Source of the DNA: CAYHWW01 sp964360145
Lineage (GTDB): Bacteria; Bdellovibrionota; UBA1018; CAYHWW01
Reading direction: 5' to 3'
Length of the DNA stretch: 8,296 nt
Assembly: GCA_964360145.1 (NCBI GenBank)
Contig: CAYHWW010000151.1
Coordinates: 1 to 8,296 of the forward strand
The position numbers and the translations under genes are program-made. Numbering within the stretch: position 1 is the first letter of the stretch; every line of letters starts with the position of its first letter. Positions 1 through 6,574 of the stretch are shown here, piece after piece. Under the pieces are notes generated by a model. It made no database searches, was not told the DNA's origin, and saw nothing but the letters and a program-made list of their open reading frames with translations.

Positions 1-21
1 GTCACATATAACGCACCATAT

Positions 22-120
22 GCCGCAAAGATTTGGCATTCTGGCGAGGAACGAGGTGCCCTTGAGGCTGGTTGCCTCAAGGGTGCCGAGTGACGAAGCT
101 AGAATGACAAAGATTGCGGC
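22..120. other. Long stem-loop arm 1 of the 246-bp element
   Basis: The base of the arm pairs 22-28 with 114-120 (GCCGCAA / TTGCGGC). After a small purine loop (29-31 against 112-113), 32-35 pairs with 108-111 and 37-42 pairs with 101-106, then 43-45 with 98-100 including one G-U. A large, nearly symmetric internal loop follows, rich in purines on both sides (46-54 GAGGAACGA; 88-97 GAGTGACGAA). The tip is a strong hairpin: 59-68 pairs perfectly with 74-83 around the 5-base loop TGGTT, extended to 55/87 by two G-U and two G-C pairs. There is no T-run after it, so it is not an intrinsic terminator in either direction. Pairing was worked out by eye, without energy calculation. Confidence 0.6.
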
Positions 121-128
121 CCTTTGGG

Positions 129-224
129 GAGGGCAGAAAAGCCCATCCTCTTCGTTGCTCCTCCTTGCGTTAGCTCTGCTAGCGCGGCGTCGTCGCGCCT
201 CGACGATGGGCTTTTCTGCTCCTC
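129..224. other. Stem-loop arm 2 of the 246-bp element
   Basis: Fifteen consecutive bases pair without mismatch: 133-147 with 205-219 (GCAGAAAAGCCCATC and its complement). The stem continues outward through 129-132 with 221-224 if T220 is bulged, reaching directly to the outer inverted repeat. Within the arm, 167-174 and 178-185 make an 8-bp hairpin (one G-U) with a 3-base loop, and 186-189 can pair with 196-199. The long, well-kept stem in a region without a gene argues that base pairing itself, or palindromy at the DNA level, is under selection or was inherited by transposition. Confidence 0.6.
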
Positions 225-279
225 CATATGGTGCGTTATATGTGACTCAGGACACTAGGGGCTTAGGGCCTGTTGACCC

Positions 280-2547
280 TTAGTAATCCCCGCTACGACG
301 CGCTTCGTGCATGATGGCTTCGGCGTAGGCCTTGTAGGATTGGGCATCGCTGGCCATGAGGCTTTTAGCGCAGGGGTTTTGCTCAGTGAGCTGCCTCTGC
401 CAATACTTGAGGCTCTGGGAAGGCGGCGACAGCCCGTCGCCAGACAAATGCTGGCTTACTTCGCCCCAAAACTGACCCAGAGCGGTTTTTCGCGTGGTTC
501 TATTTCTCAATTCGGAACCATTCGACCAAGAGACCATCCTCACCATCCCCACAACAGTACCCATGAGGCCAAGCCCCCCCATCATAAGGCTTGGCATTTG
601 GTACGCGCTCTCAGAACCTAGTATGCCCGCAAGTGCTACAAAGGTCGTGCAGGTGGCCGCGGATGCGCTGAAGAACCACCAGTCTTTTGTAAATTTTGTA
701 TATAAACGGACGTACTCCTCCAGAGATCGCTCAACTGCTGCCCGACGAGCATGGGACTCCGCCAAGGCCTGGGTCAGGATCAGATCAGAGATCATGCTGT
801 TGCGTGCGGTTTCGTCCTCGGTGCTCTGTAATTCGCGGTAGAGTCGGGCGTAATTTCCGGCAAGGGCCCCATTGATCGCCTTAACCTGATCCATTGGTAT
901 GCTGGGCAGCCTGGCCCCCAAAGGGGCGGCGCGGACAGCGAACTCCATGGAGTAGTGGGGATTCTTCGTCCTTGTCGCAAGGTAAGACAAGGCCCTGACG
1001 TAGTCGGCGGCGCCCAGATGGGAGCGCAGATAAGAGGCGAATCGGCGGGCATCGATTTCACCGATCCGCTGCAAAGCGTAAATGCGCCGCAGGCTGCTCT
1101 GGAGGTTTTGATCTCGAACCCCTGCAAGCATTTCATCGAGGGTTTTCTTCCCTTCAATGAGCTCTTTGCCTCGGCTGGCCGCGATGAAGACTTGATGGCT
1201 GAGATAGGGCACCTGAGCCAGGATCAAACGAAATGCATTCTTAAACGATGACAGCTTACTGGAAAATTCCAGGTTGGGCTCTTCGTCGTCAAAGACGTCG
1301 CGGATCACCCGCTGCCTCTGTTCCCTGACGCCGCGGGGATCGCCTCGGGTGAGTGCTATAAGAATCTCCCGCAAATTGGCGATGTTGCTGGAGTTCCAAC
1401 CCACCCGGGTCATGACGAAGGGGATGCCCAGGATAATGGCGGCACTCATGCTGCCATCCCCCGCCACGACGGGGGTGACCCCCTGATGAGAGGAGTGGGC
1501 CATCAGGCCCACAAAAAGAGAATGGGGCAGCGCCCCCGTCTTCACCACCGCCACGTGGCCGCTGGCGATGGTCTGGGGGAGATCATCGACGCTATCATAA
1601 ACGGCGACACGGTTTCTGAGCCTGGGGTACGATTTAGGATACTCCGCGGAAAAACCCGAAGGTGTCAACAACACGATGCCACGACTCAAAATCCGTGCCT
1701 CATTAACAGCGCCTTCGAGGTAACCCATAAACTGGCTGCGCACATCTCGGTGGGTGATGCCGTAGACCAGGCCGACCCTGCTGTTTCGAAGGATGCGGCT
1801 TTGAAGAATACCAAGGATGTTGTCCCGACTTTTTCCCGGCACCAGGGTTTCCGCCGCGGCTTCAACAAACTGCTGCACCGTGGATGCTTGCGCTTCTCTC
1901 AGAGAAGCTGCAACAGGGTCCCAGTAGATACCTGATTCATTTCCCCCGAGGCCCGCCGGGTCAAGGCTGAGGCTCTCGTCACCTACCCGCATCAAAGCGA
2001 AGGGGTTCCTTGAATTTGGATTTTCCGTATTACCTAAAACAGTTTGCACGAGAACAACGGATTCATCGCTGAGGGGAATGCCCTCATGAATGATGCTCCC
2101 TTCAGCAAGGCGACTACCCGCCCGAAAATCCATGTCCTTCTCATAGCGCAAGGTGCCGCTGGGGCTCGCAAGGCCGAGATAGAGACTGTAGGGCTCCGGT
2201 TCTCGACGGATGTTCTCGACGTCCGTGACAGCAACATGGCCGTCGAAGAGCTGTTCCCCCACGGCCACGGGGGCGCCACGTAATTTGCTCAGAATGCCCA
2301 AACCATCGCTATCCACGAGTAAGGTGAGGTGCCCGTCGTAACCCAGTCGCTGCACAAGGTCGGCGCCCATGAGGTAGCCTGCGGCCACATCGCCCTTGCC
2401 CCCCCGAGCGCCGCGCACATCGACGACGATGCGAGGGAAAAGAGCCGCCAACTCATTGGTCTTCGGTGTTGCCGCAAAGCCAGTGAGAGCGCCCAGGTAA
2501 ACTAGGGCAGTGATGAGAACTGTGCGCGGACTCCAGCGCATGAACAT
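280..2547 (-). CDS. Exported GT-B glycosyltransferase-like protein with C-terminal membrane hairpin
   Basis: The protein has 755 residues. Residues 4-26 look like a Sec signal peptide: Arg4 and Arg8, a hydrophobic core at 9-24, and an A-A site near 25-26. Residues 38-100 open with strand-loop-helix sequence around RGARGGKGD (45-53), resembling the glycine-rich loop that starts GT-B glycosyltransferases. Residues 331-380 resemble the donor-side half: KTGALPHS (336-343), then GDGSMSAA (363-370) followed by LGIPF. These are fold-level resemblances and no family is assigned. Residues 480-620 are mostly helical and charged. Two hydrophobic segments at about 625-644 and 653-673 should form a membrane hairpin, leaving a basic tail of about 80 residues. 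The start at 2547 has no clear Shine-Dalgarno sequence, and Met3 is an equally possible start. It follows rlmN by 96 bases on the same strand and may have its own promoter. Function is unknown; glycan transfer in the periplasm is an inference. Confidence 0.85.
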   Translation of the reverse strand: MFMRWSPRTVLITALVYLGALTGFAATPKTNELAALFPRIVVDVRGARGGKGDVAAGYLMGADLVQRLGYDGHLTLLVDSDGLGILSKLRGAPVAVGEQLFDGHVAVTDVENIRREPEPYSLYLGLASPSGTLRYEKDMDFRAGSRLAEGSIIHEGIPLSDESVVLVQTVLGNTENPNSRNPFALMRVGDESLSLDPAGLGGNESGIYWDPVAASLREAQASTVQQFVEAAAETLVPGKSRDNILGILQSRILRNSRVGLVYGITHRDVRSQFMGYLEGAVNEARILSRGIVLLTPSGFSAEYPKSYPRLRNRVAVYDSVDDLPQTIASGHVAVVKTGALPHSLFVGLMAHSSHQGVTPVVAGDGSMSAAIILGIPFVMTRVGWNSSNIANLREILIALTRGDPRGVREQRQRVIRDVFDDEEPNLEFSSKLSSFKNAFRLILAQVPYLSHQVFIAASRGKELIEGKKTLDEMLAGVRDQNLQSSLRRIYALQRIGEIDARRFASYLRSHLGAADYVRALSYLATRTKNPHYSMEFAVRAAPLGARLPSIPMDQVKAINGALAGNYARLYRELQSTEDETARNSMISDLILTQALAESHARRAAVERSLEEYVRLYTKFTKDWWFFSASAATCTTFVALAGILGSESAYQMPSLMMGGLGLMGTVVGMVRMVSWSNGSELRNRTTRKTALGQFWGEVSQHLSGDGLSPPSQSLKYWQRQLTEQNPCAKSLMASDAQSYKAYAEAIMHEARRSGDY

Positions 2548-2643
2548 GGTGGTCGGCTATCACGAGCGGACAAAATAAATCAACGATTATGCCGAGGTGC
2601 GATCACAGTCGCCGGTGCAAGTCGGCGCCGCAGGAATGCAGAC
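2548..2643 (-). other. Gap between rlmN and the exported GT-B-like gene
   Basis: These 96 bases separate two genes on the minus strand. A small stem (2610-2614 with 2623-2627, 8-base loop) is present, but no T-run follows on the minus strand, so it is not a convincing terminator. The minus-strand hexamer CATAAT (2591-2586) matches five of six bases of a sigma-70 -10 box, but no good -35 lies upstream of it. The gap is much longer than the overlaps further up the operon, which leaves open a separate promoter for the downstream gene. Confidence 0.3.
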
Positions 2644-3750
2644 TTAACTAAGTTCCGTTTGCAGTCCCTCAACCCGGCTCTTGAGCTGGCCGCAGGCCGC
2701 GAGAATATCCCGCCCCCGGGACTGGCGGATCATCGCAGAAACGCCTCGGTGCAGCAAATGGCCATGAAACAGATCTAAATTCTTGTCATCAGGGCGATTG
2801 TATTCGCTGGCGGGGTGCGGGTTGTAGGGGATGACATTCACTTTGCTCGGGATGTCTTTCAACAGACGCGCCACGCGCTCGGCATCATCGATGGTGTCGT
2901 TCAGGCCACCAAGCAAAACGTATTCGAAAGTGATGCGGCGGGTGGGCTCCAAGTGCCACTCTTTGCAGGCGCCCAGCAAGGCCTCGATGTCGAAGGCCTT
3001 GTTCACGGGCATGATCGCTTCACGCTGGGAGTCGTAGGAGCCGTTCAGCGAAATCGCGAGATTCACCCGGTTCTCGGATGTGAGACGCTCGTTGAGCTTC
3101 TTGATGGCCGGCACGAGGCCACTGGTTGAAATCGTGATCTTGCGCTTGGAGAAGTTGAGACCGTCTTGGGCAAGGAGGATCTCAACGGCGCGGGCGACGT
3201 TCTCTAGGTTATGCAACGGCTCGCCCATGCCCATGAAGACAATGTTGCTGATTTTGGGGAGCACGGCCCCGCCAGCAGTGGCTACAAGAAACTCACCTTG
3301 TGTCATGGCACGCTGGAGCTCCAGCACCTGGCCCGCGATCTCATGGGGCGTGAGGTTGCGCTCCAAACCCATGGATGCGGTATTGCAGAACTTGCAACCC
3401 ATGGCGCAGCCCACTTGGGAGGAAATGCAGATGGTGAGACGCTCTTCGGTGGGGATCAGCACGGACTCCACGGTTTTGCCGTCAGCAAGCTTGAAGAGAA
3501 ACTTGCGAGTGCCATCTTTGCTGATCTCGTGAACCACCCTGGGAAGCCGCGTGATGGTGAAGTTTTCACTCAAGTAGGCGCGCAGGACCTTCGACACATC
3601 AGTCATCTCATCAATAGAGGAGACGAAGCGCTGATGCACCCACTTGAAGATTTGACGGCTGTGGTAACGGGCTTTTTTCTCGGGAAGTCCATGGGCCATC
3701 AGGGCCTCTTGGATGTCCGCAATACGGAGCCCGGTGAGCTCCTGCTTCAT
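2644..3750 (-). CDS. rlmN: RlmN: dual-specificity 23S rRNA A2503 / tRNA A37 C2-methyltransferase, radical SAM
   Basis: This is a radical S-adenosylmethionine enzyme that methylates C2 of A2503 in 23S rRNA and of A37 in some tRNAs; it is cytosolic. The 368-residue length is normal for the family. An N-terminal helical domain (about 1-60) precedes the radical SAM core. The [4Fe-4S] cluster motif is Cys115-x3-Cys119-x2-Cys122 in VGCAMGCKFC. Cys108, seven residues before the first cluster ligand, corresponds to the second catalytic cysteine (E. coli Cys118), and Cys353 in AACGQL corresponds to the methyl-carrying cysteine (E. coli Cys355). The SAM-binding motif MGMGEP (173-178) and IPYNPHP (307-313) are also present, so the enzyme looks fully active. 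Its ATG overlaps the TGA of the upstream gene in the form ATGA (3747-3750), a typical arrangement for translational coupling. Confidence 0.97.
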   Translation of the reverse strand: MKQELTGLRIADIQEALMAHGLPEKKARYHSRQIFKWVHQRFVSSIDEMTDVSKVLRAYLSENFTITRLPRVVHEISKDGTRKFLFKLADGKTVESVLIPTEERLTICISSQVGCAMGCKFCNTASMGLERNLTPHEIAGQVLELQRAMTQGEFLVATAGGAVLPKISNIVFMGMGEPLHNLENVARAVEILLAQDGLNFSKRKITISTSGLVPAIKKLNERLTSENRVNLAISLNGSYDSQREAIMPVNKAFDIEALLGACKEWHLEPTRRITFEYVLLGGLNDTIDDAERVARLLKDIPSKVNVIPYNPHPASEYNRPDDKNLDLFHGHLLHRGVSAMIRQSRGRDILAACGQLKSRVEGLQTELS

Positions 3751-4577
3751 TCCCGACCGAAATACATCAATATTTTCTGCGCCGCAAGGAAAGACTGGAT
3801 GCTGAAGGTCTTGGGATAAACCGCGGCCTGCCCCCCGTCATAGTGCTTCATGAAGGTTTTCCAGGGGTTTCCGCCCTGAGCAGCGGAGAGTACGCAGCGA
3901 TCCCAGGCGGCCTTCTTGATGAACAAGGCGAAGCAGGGCATCAGGTACCGGTTCTCCAGATACTCCCCCACGGCGTCCTTCTGCTTCTCCCACTCCTCCA
4001 GGCGATTGGTGGAAATACTGGCGAAGTCGGGTTCGAAGAACTGCTCCACCTTGCCCTGTTTCATGTGGATGAGAAGCGCCTTGAAGCTGAAGTCGGAACC
4101 CTGGGATGTATCAACGTAAACAAGAAAGTTGTAGTTGCGGGGCAGGAAGCGGGCGGCCCGCCCCGTGAGGACCTGCAACAAGAAGTGGCTGCGGCTCACC
4201 AACAGCAGCGGGGCCTTCTTCCCCTTGCGGCCCGCGCTCTGATTGGCAAGCCAGCGGGCACGGATGGTCTCAAGCTGCTGGTAGTAATTGGTGCCCTGGG
4301 CCGCGGCCTCGAGTACGGCGTCCTGCAGCGCGCGGTGCCCCAGAACCATGGTTTGATCCACGCCGTACTTGGAGGCGAGCCCCTCGAGAAGGTCGTGGCT
4401 GCGGGCCGGGGACTCCATGCCCTGGTCCGTGAAGCGGGCCCCCGTGGAGACGATGCCGTCCACGATGCGTTCCTGATCCTCCAATAAAACTAATTTACGT
4501 GTGCCAGATTCGCCACCCCAGGCCTCCTGGGGGTAGAGCACGGCATTGAAAGCCCGCCAGTCGTGCTTCAGTTCCAT
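3747..4577 (-). CDS. Uncharacterised soluble protein between GH-like gene and rlmN
   Basis: I do not recognise this 276-residue protein. There is no signal peptide or membrane segment. The sequence reads as a mixed alpha/beta cytosolic protein: a hydrophobic strand APLLLVSRSHFLLQVL (122-137) is followed by strand-like NFLVYVDTS (150-158), then a charged helical stretch (188-207, NRLEEWEKQKD). The C-terminal third is rich in aromatic residues (PWKTFMKHYDGG at 238-249; FSIQSFLAAQKILMYF at 258-273). A basic linker RKGKK lies at 117-121. No catalytic motif stands out. The start at 4577 lies 10 bases inside the end of the upstream gene and the stop overlaps the rlmN start, so it is the middle of a tightly packed three-gene unit. 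A short G-rich stretch (GGGGG) precedes the ATG. Any link to RlmN or to glycan metabolism is inferred from position only. Confidence 0.88.
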   Translation of the reverse strand: MELKHDWRAFNAVLYPQEAWGGESGTRKLVLLEDQERIVDGIVSTGARFTDQGMESPARSHDLLEGLASKYGVDQTMVLGHRALQDAVLEAAAQGTNYYQQLETIRARWLANQSAGRKGKKAPLLLVSRSHFLLQVLTGRAARFLPRNYNFLVYVDTSQGSDFSFKALLIHMKQGKVEQFFEPDFASISTNRLEEWEKQKDAVGEYLENRYLMPCFALFIKKAAWDRCVLSAAQGGNPWKTFMKHYDGGQAAVYPKTFSIQSFLAAQKILMYFGRE

Positions 4578-6487
4578 ACCGGCGCCCCCGCGGACTCACT
4601 CATGCGCAGCGAGAGCACGCCCAAGGAGGGCACCTCGAGCTCAAAGGACGTGCCTGTGAGCGTCTCGCCGCCACTGGCAGGCTCCGGCACGCCCACAAGG
4701 GACACGGCCTTCTCAAAGATGATTTTCACCAAGACGGCTTCGCTGGTGGGGTTTACGAGGAAAAGCAGTTTATCGCCCGGATCATTTTTCGAGACGTGGG
4801 ACACCACTTGGATGCGGGCGTCGCTCACGGTGCACACGGGCTGTACGTCGGCGAGCCCCAGCATGGCCTTGAAGAAGAGATCCAGGCGGGCGTCGCGGAC
4901 GGCCTGCTCGCTCCAGAACACGTCGGGATCGTAGAACACCACTTTGCCCAGGTTGTAGTCGTAGACTTCGTAGGCCAAACCCAGATTGATCTTGAGGCAT
5001 TGGCGCCCTTTGCGGAAGCGCTCGAACTGGGCCGCAGCCTCGGGCATGTAGTTGGGCACCTTGATGCCGGGCGCGGGCAGCACGACGACCTTACCGCCCT
5101 GGGCAGTGGTCAGGGCCTGGAGCAAATCCGCCTGGCGCATGACGTAGTGAGGGTCCACGAAGAGAAGGCGCTCGTGGAATGAAGCGGAGACGTCACCGGA
5201 GGGCGCAATGCTGGAGGCGTAGGAGAGTGCGCCGGTCATCACCTTGGACAGCCAGGTTGTGGCGCGGGGGTGGCCGGCGAACTTGCTCGCAGCGGTGTAA
5301 CGCATGCGGCGGCACACCATGTATTCGCGATCGCGAATGGTGTTGAGGAGCAACCCCACCTTGCGGCGGAATCCTTCGGGCAAACGCGCCAACTCGTCGG
5401 CGCCCATGATGACATCGCCGGTGTGAATGAGGCTCGCGAGGGCCAAAAAACTCTTTTCTTGGTCACTGAGGCGGCGGAAGGCGCCAGCACCGTTCAAGAA
5501 GATGGTCTCACCCCGGGCGGCACCTTCGCAGATCTGTTGGTAGAGGAGCGCTGTCGAGGGCTTGAAATCAAAAACTTCGCAAAGCAGCGCATGCTGAGCG
5601 GCGTCCGGGGCGCACTCGGGGTTCAACATATCCACGTGGTGGATGGGAAAGCGGCCATTTTTACGGCTGAACACCATCTCGGTTTTTTCCCGGAGGCTCT
5701 TCTCCACATGGGTGGTGAAACGATGCCGATTGTGAGGTTCATAGACCTGGCGCTTGAAGGGTTCACCGTCGGCACCGGGGTATTCGCGATCCAGGAACTC
5801 CCGGAAAGCCATGACGTGGGCCGCGGAGTAGTCACCGTGATCCGCCGCACGTAAACCGTAGGAGCGATAGTAATTGAAGAAGGAGTTGGAAACCATGACT
5901 TCACAAAACTCTGAAGCCTGCAGCTCGCTGGCAAGCTCGCCCAAAACAGAGCCCACCTTGATGATGAAGTTACCGAAGCGCTTGATGACCTCTGGGGCAT
6001 AAAAGCTGGGTAACGGGAAGATATTGGGAGCACCCAAGCTGTGGATCACCTGGCCGCGGCGGTCGGTGGCGAGATTGGCGTGGGCGGCGAGAATTTCTTT
6101 GGGTATGCCCGCGTTGGGATAGTTCATGCCCAGCTCCGGCATGACGTAGAGCTTCACTTTCAGTCGGGCCTGCTTAGCGGCGCGCAGGAATTTTTTCAGG
6201 GAGTGATAGATGTCCGTCTCCACATGGGCCCAGGGCACAAAGGCCGCCACGGCGGAAACATCTTGCAGTGCCAACTCCGTGAGGCGCTGTTCGTAGAGCG
6301 TGGGCTTGATCTCCCAGTAGTTGACGAGGGCCTGGAAAGCCTTGCCATAGGGCAACACCACCGGCGTGGGGTCCGCATGAGGCATGGCGGGGATCATGGG
6401 GCGCTCGTCCGCCGTGGAATCCACACGGACCCGCTCCGCCACAAAACGCTGAAAAAGTTCTTCTGTGGAGCGCTCGCCATCCATCAT
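4568..6487 (-). CDS. Glycoside hydrolase GH35/GH42-like cytoplasmic protein
   Basis: The protein has 639 residues from the ATG at 6487; the frame stays open upstream to 6841, but that part lies antisense to the acyl-CoA dehydrogenase gene and has biased, unprotein-like composition, so the start was placed in the intergenic gap. The next ATG (6484) is an alternative. No signal peptide is seen. Residues 45-350 resemble the TIM barrel of beta-galactosidase-type families: FVPWAHVETD (83-92), helix, then strand KLYVMPELG (112-120), matching the early barrel of GH35/GH42. YSAAHVMAFREFLDREYPG (220-238) resembles the segment after the acid/base loop in GH42. Where that family has an Asn-Glu pair, this protein has VSNSFFNYY (199-207), so Ser202 replaces the expected Glu. 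Residues 440-525 look like an alpha/beta accessory domain, and 570-630 like a small beta sandwich. It heads the minus-strand operon. Substrate is unknown, and hydrolase activity is uncertain. Confidence 0.85.
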   Translation of the reverse strand: MMDGERSTEELFQRFVAERVRVDSTADERPMIPAMPHADPTPVVLPYGKAFQALVNYWEIKPTLYEQRLTELALQDVSAVAAFVPWAHVETDIYHSLKKFLRAAKQARLKVKLYVMPELGMNYPNAGIPKEILAAHANLATDRRGQVIHSLGAPNIFPLPSFYAPEVIKRFGNFIIKVGSVLGELASELQASEFCEVMVSNSFFNYYRSYGLRAADHGDYSAAHVMAFREFLDREYPGADGEPFKRQVYEPHNRHRFTTHVEKSLREKTEMVFSRKNGRFPIHHVDMLNPECAPDAAQHALLCEVFDFKPSTALLYQQICEGAARGETIFLNGAGAFRRLSDQEKSFLALASLIHTGDVIMGADELARLPEGFRRKVGLLLNTIRDREYMVCRRMRYTAASKFAGHPRATTWLSKVMTGALSYASSIAPSGDVSASFHERLLFVDPHYVMRQADLLQALTTAQGGKVVVLPAPGIKVPNYMPEAAAQFERFRKGRQCLKINLGLAYEVYDYNLGKVVFYDPDVFWSEQAVRDARLDLFFKAMLGLADVQPVCTVSDARIQVVSHVSKNDPGDKLLFLVNPTSEAVLVKIIFEKAVSLVGVPEPASGGETLTGTSFELEVPSLGVLSLRMSESAGAPVWN

Positions 6488-6574
6488 GAAAACGCTAGCA
6501 CCCAGGCCTTGTTGAGTCAAATAGTCAGGAGAAACTTTCTTGCGGTTCCGCTGTGTTGGGCTAGCTTCGTCACC
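6488..6574. promoter_or_regulatory. Divergent upstream region of GH-like gene and acyl-CoA dehydrogenase
   Basis: These 87 bases must hold the promoters of both diverging genes. On the minus strand, TTGACT (6520-6515) matches five of six bases of a -35 box, but the sequence 17 bases further on (TAGCGT) is a poor -10 and the implied transcript would start almost at the ATG. On the plus strand an AGGAG (6527-6531) lies 43 bases before the dehydrogenase ATG, too far to act as its ribosome site. Neither start has a usual Shine-Dalgarno sequence. The palindromic hexamer GCTAGC occurs near both ends (6494-6499 and 6560-6565), which could be chance. Confidence 0.4.

Larger units (their letters stand above)
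1..246. repeat. 246-bp element bounded by a perfect 22-bp inverted repeat; MITE-like or structured RNA
   Basis: Bases 1-22 are the exact reverse complement of bases 225-246 (22 of 22 paired; positions 23 and 224 no longer match). Inside lie two self-complementary arms, 22-120 and 129-224, so the whole element can fold as a three-way junction with only a short unpaired linker (about 121-128). No plausible protein is encoded: the only plus-strand frame of any length (20-283) is low-complexity and runs through the right repeat. Two readings fit. Terminal repeats with no transposase suggest a non-autonomous transposable element. The internal loops and small hairpin loops suggest a folded RNA. The element begins at the first base of the window, so no flanking target duplication can be tested on the left, and the repeat might extend further. 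I could not match the ends to a known insertion-sequence family. Confidence 0.75.

Noticed and set aside
1..246. Integron attC site
   Set aside because: The end sequences do not fit the GTTRRRY core (GTTATAT at the right repeat), the element is longer than usual attC sites, and no integron gene or cassette is present.
1..246. RNase P, tmRNA or SRP RNA gene
   Set aside because: The conserved sequence blocks of these RNAs that I know are absent, and a perfect 22-bp closing repeat is not typical of them.
1..246. Fold-back assembly or amplification artefact
   Set aside because: An artefact would be palindromic throughout; here pairing is interrupted by two independent arms and internal loops.
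20..283. Plus-strand reading frame of 87 codons across the inverted-repeat element
   Set aside because: It is made of poly-Ser, poly-Leu and poly-Arg runs, covers paired arms and the right terminal repeat, and has no ribosome site; it is a by-product of the palindromic sequence.
262..283. Possible terminator hairpin after the GT-B-like gene (262-268 with 277-283)
   Set aside because: The stem has a mismatch, overlaps the stop codon and is not followed by a T-run on the minus strand.
1486..1935. Plus-strand frame of 149 codons opposite the GT-B-like gene
   Set aside because: The opposite strand encodes one continuous 755-residue protein with signal peptide and membrane segments; this frame shows no motif.
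3211..4487. Plus-strand frames of about 200 codons opposite rlmN and the orphan gene
   Set aside because: They are antisense shadows of strongly supported minus-strand genes and show no protein family signal.
6041..6574. Open frame upstream of the acyl-CoA dehydrogenase start, giving a 563-residue protein
   Set aside because: The extra 178 residues lie antisense to the GH-like gene and are His/Gly/Arg-rich; the family N-terminus begins exactly at the ATG at 6575.
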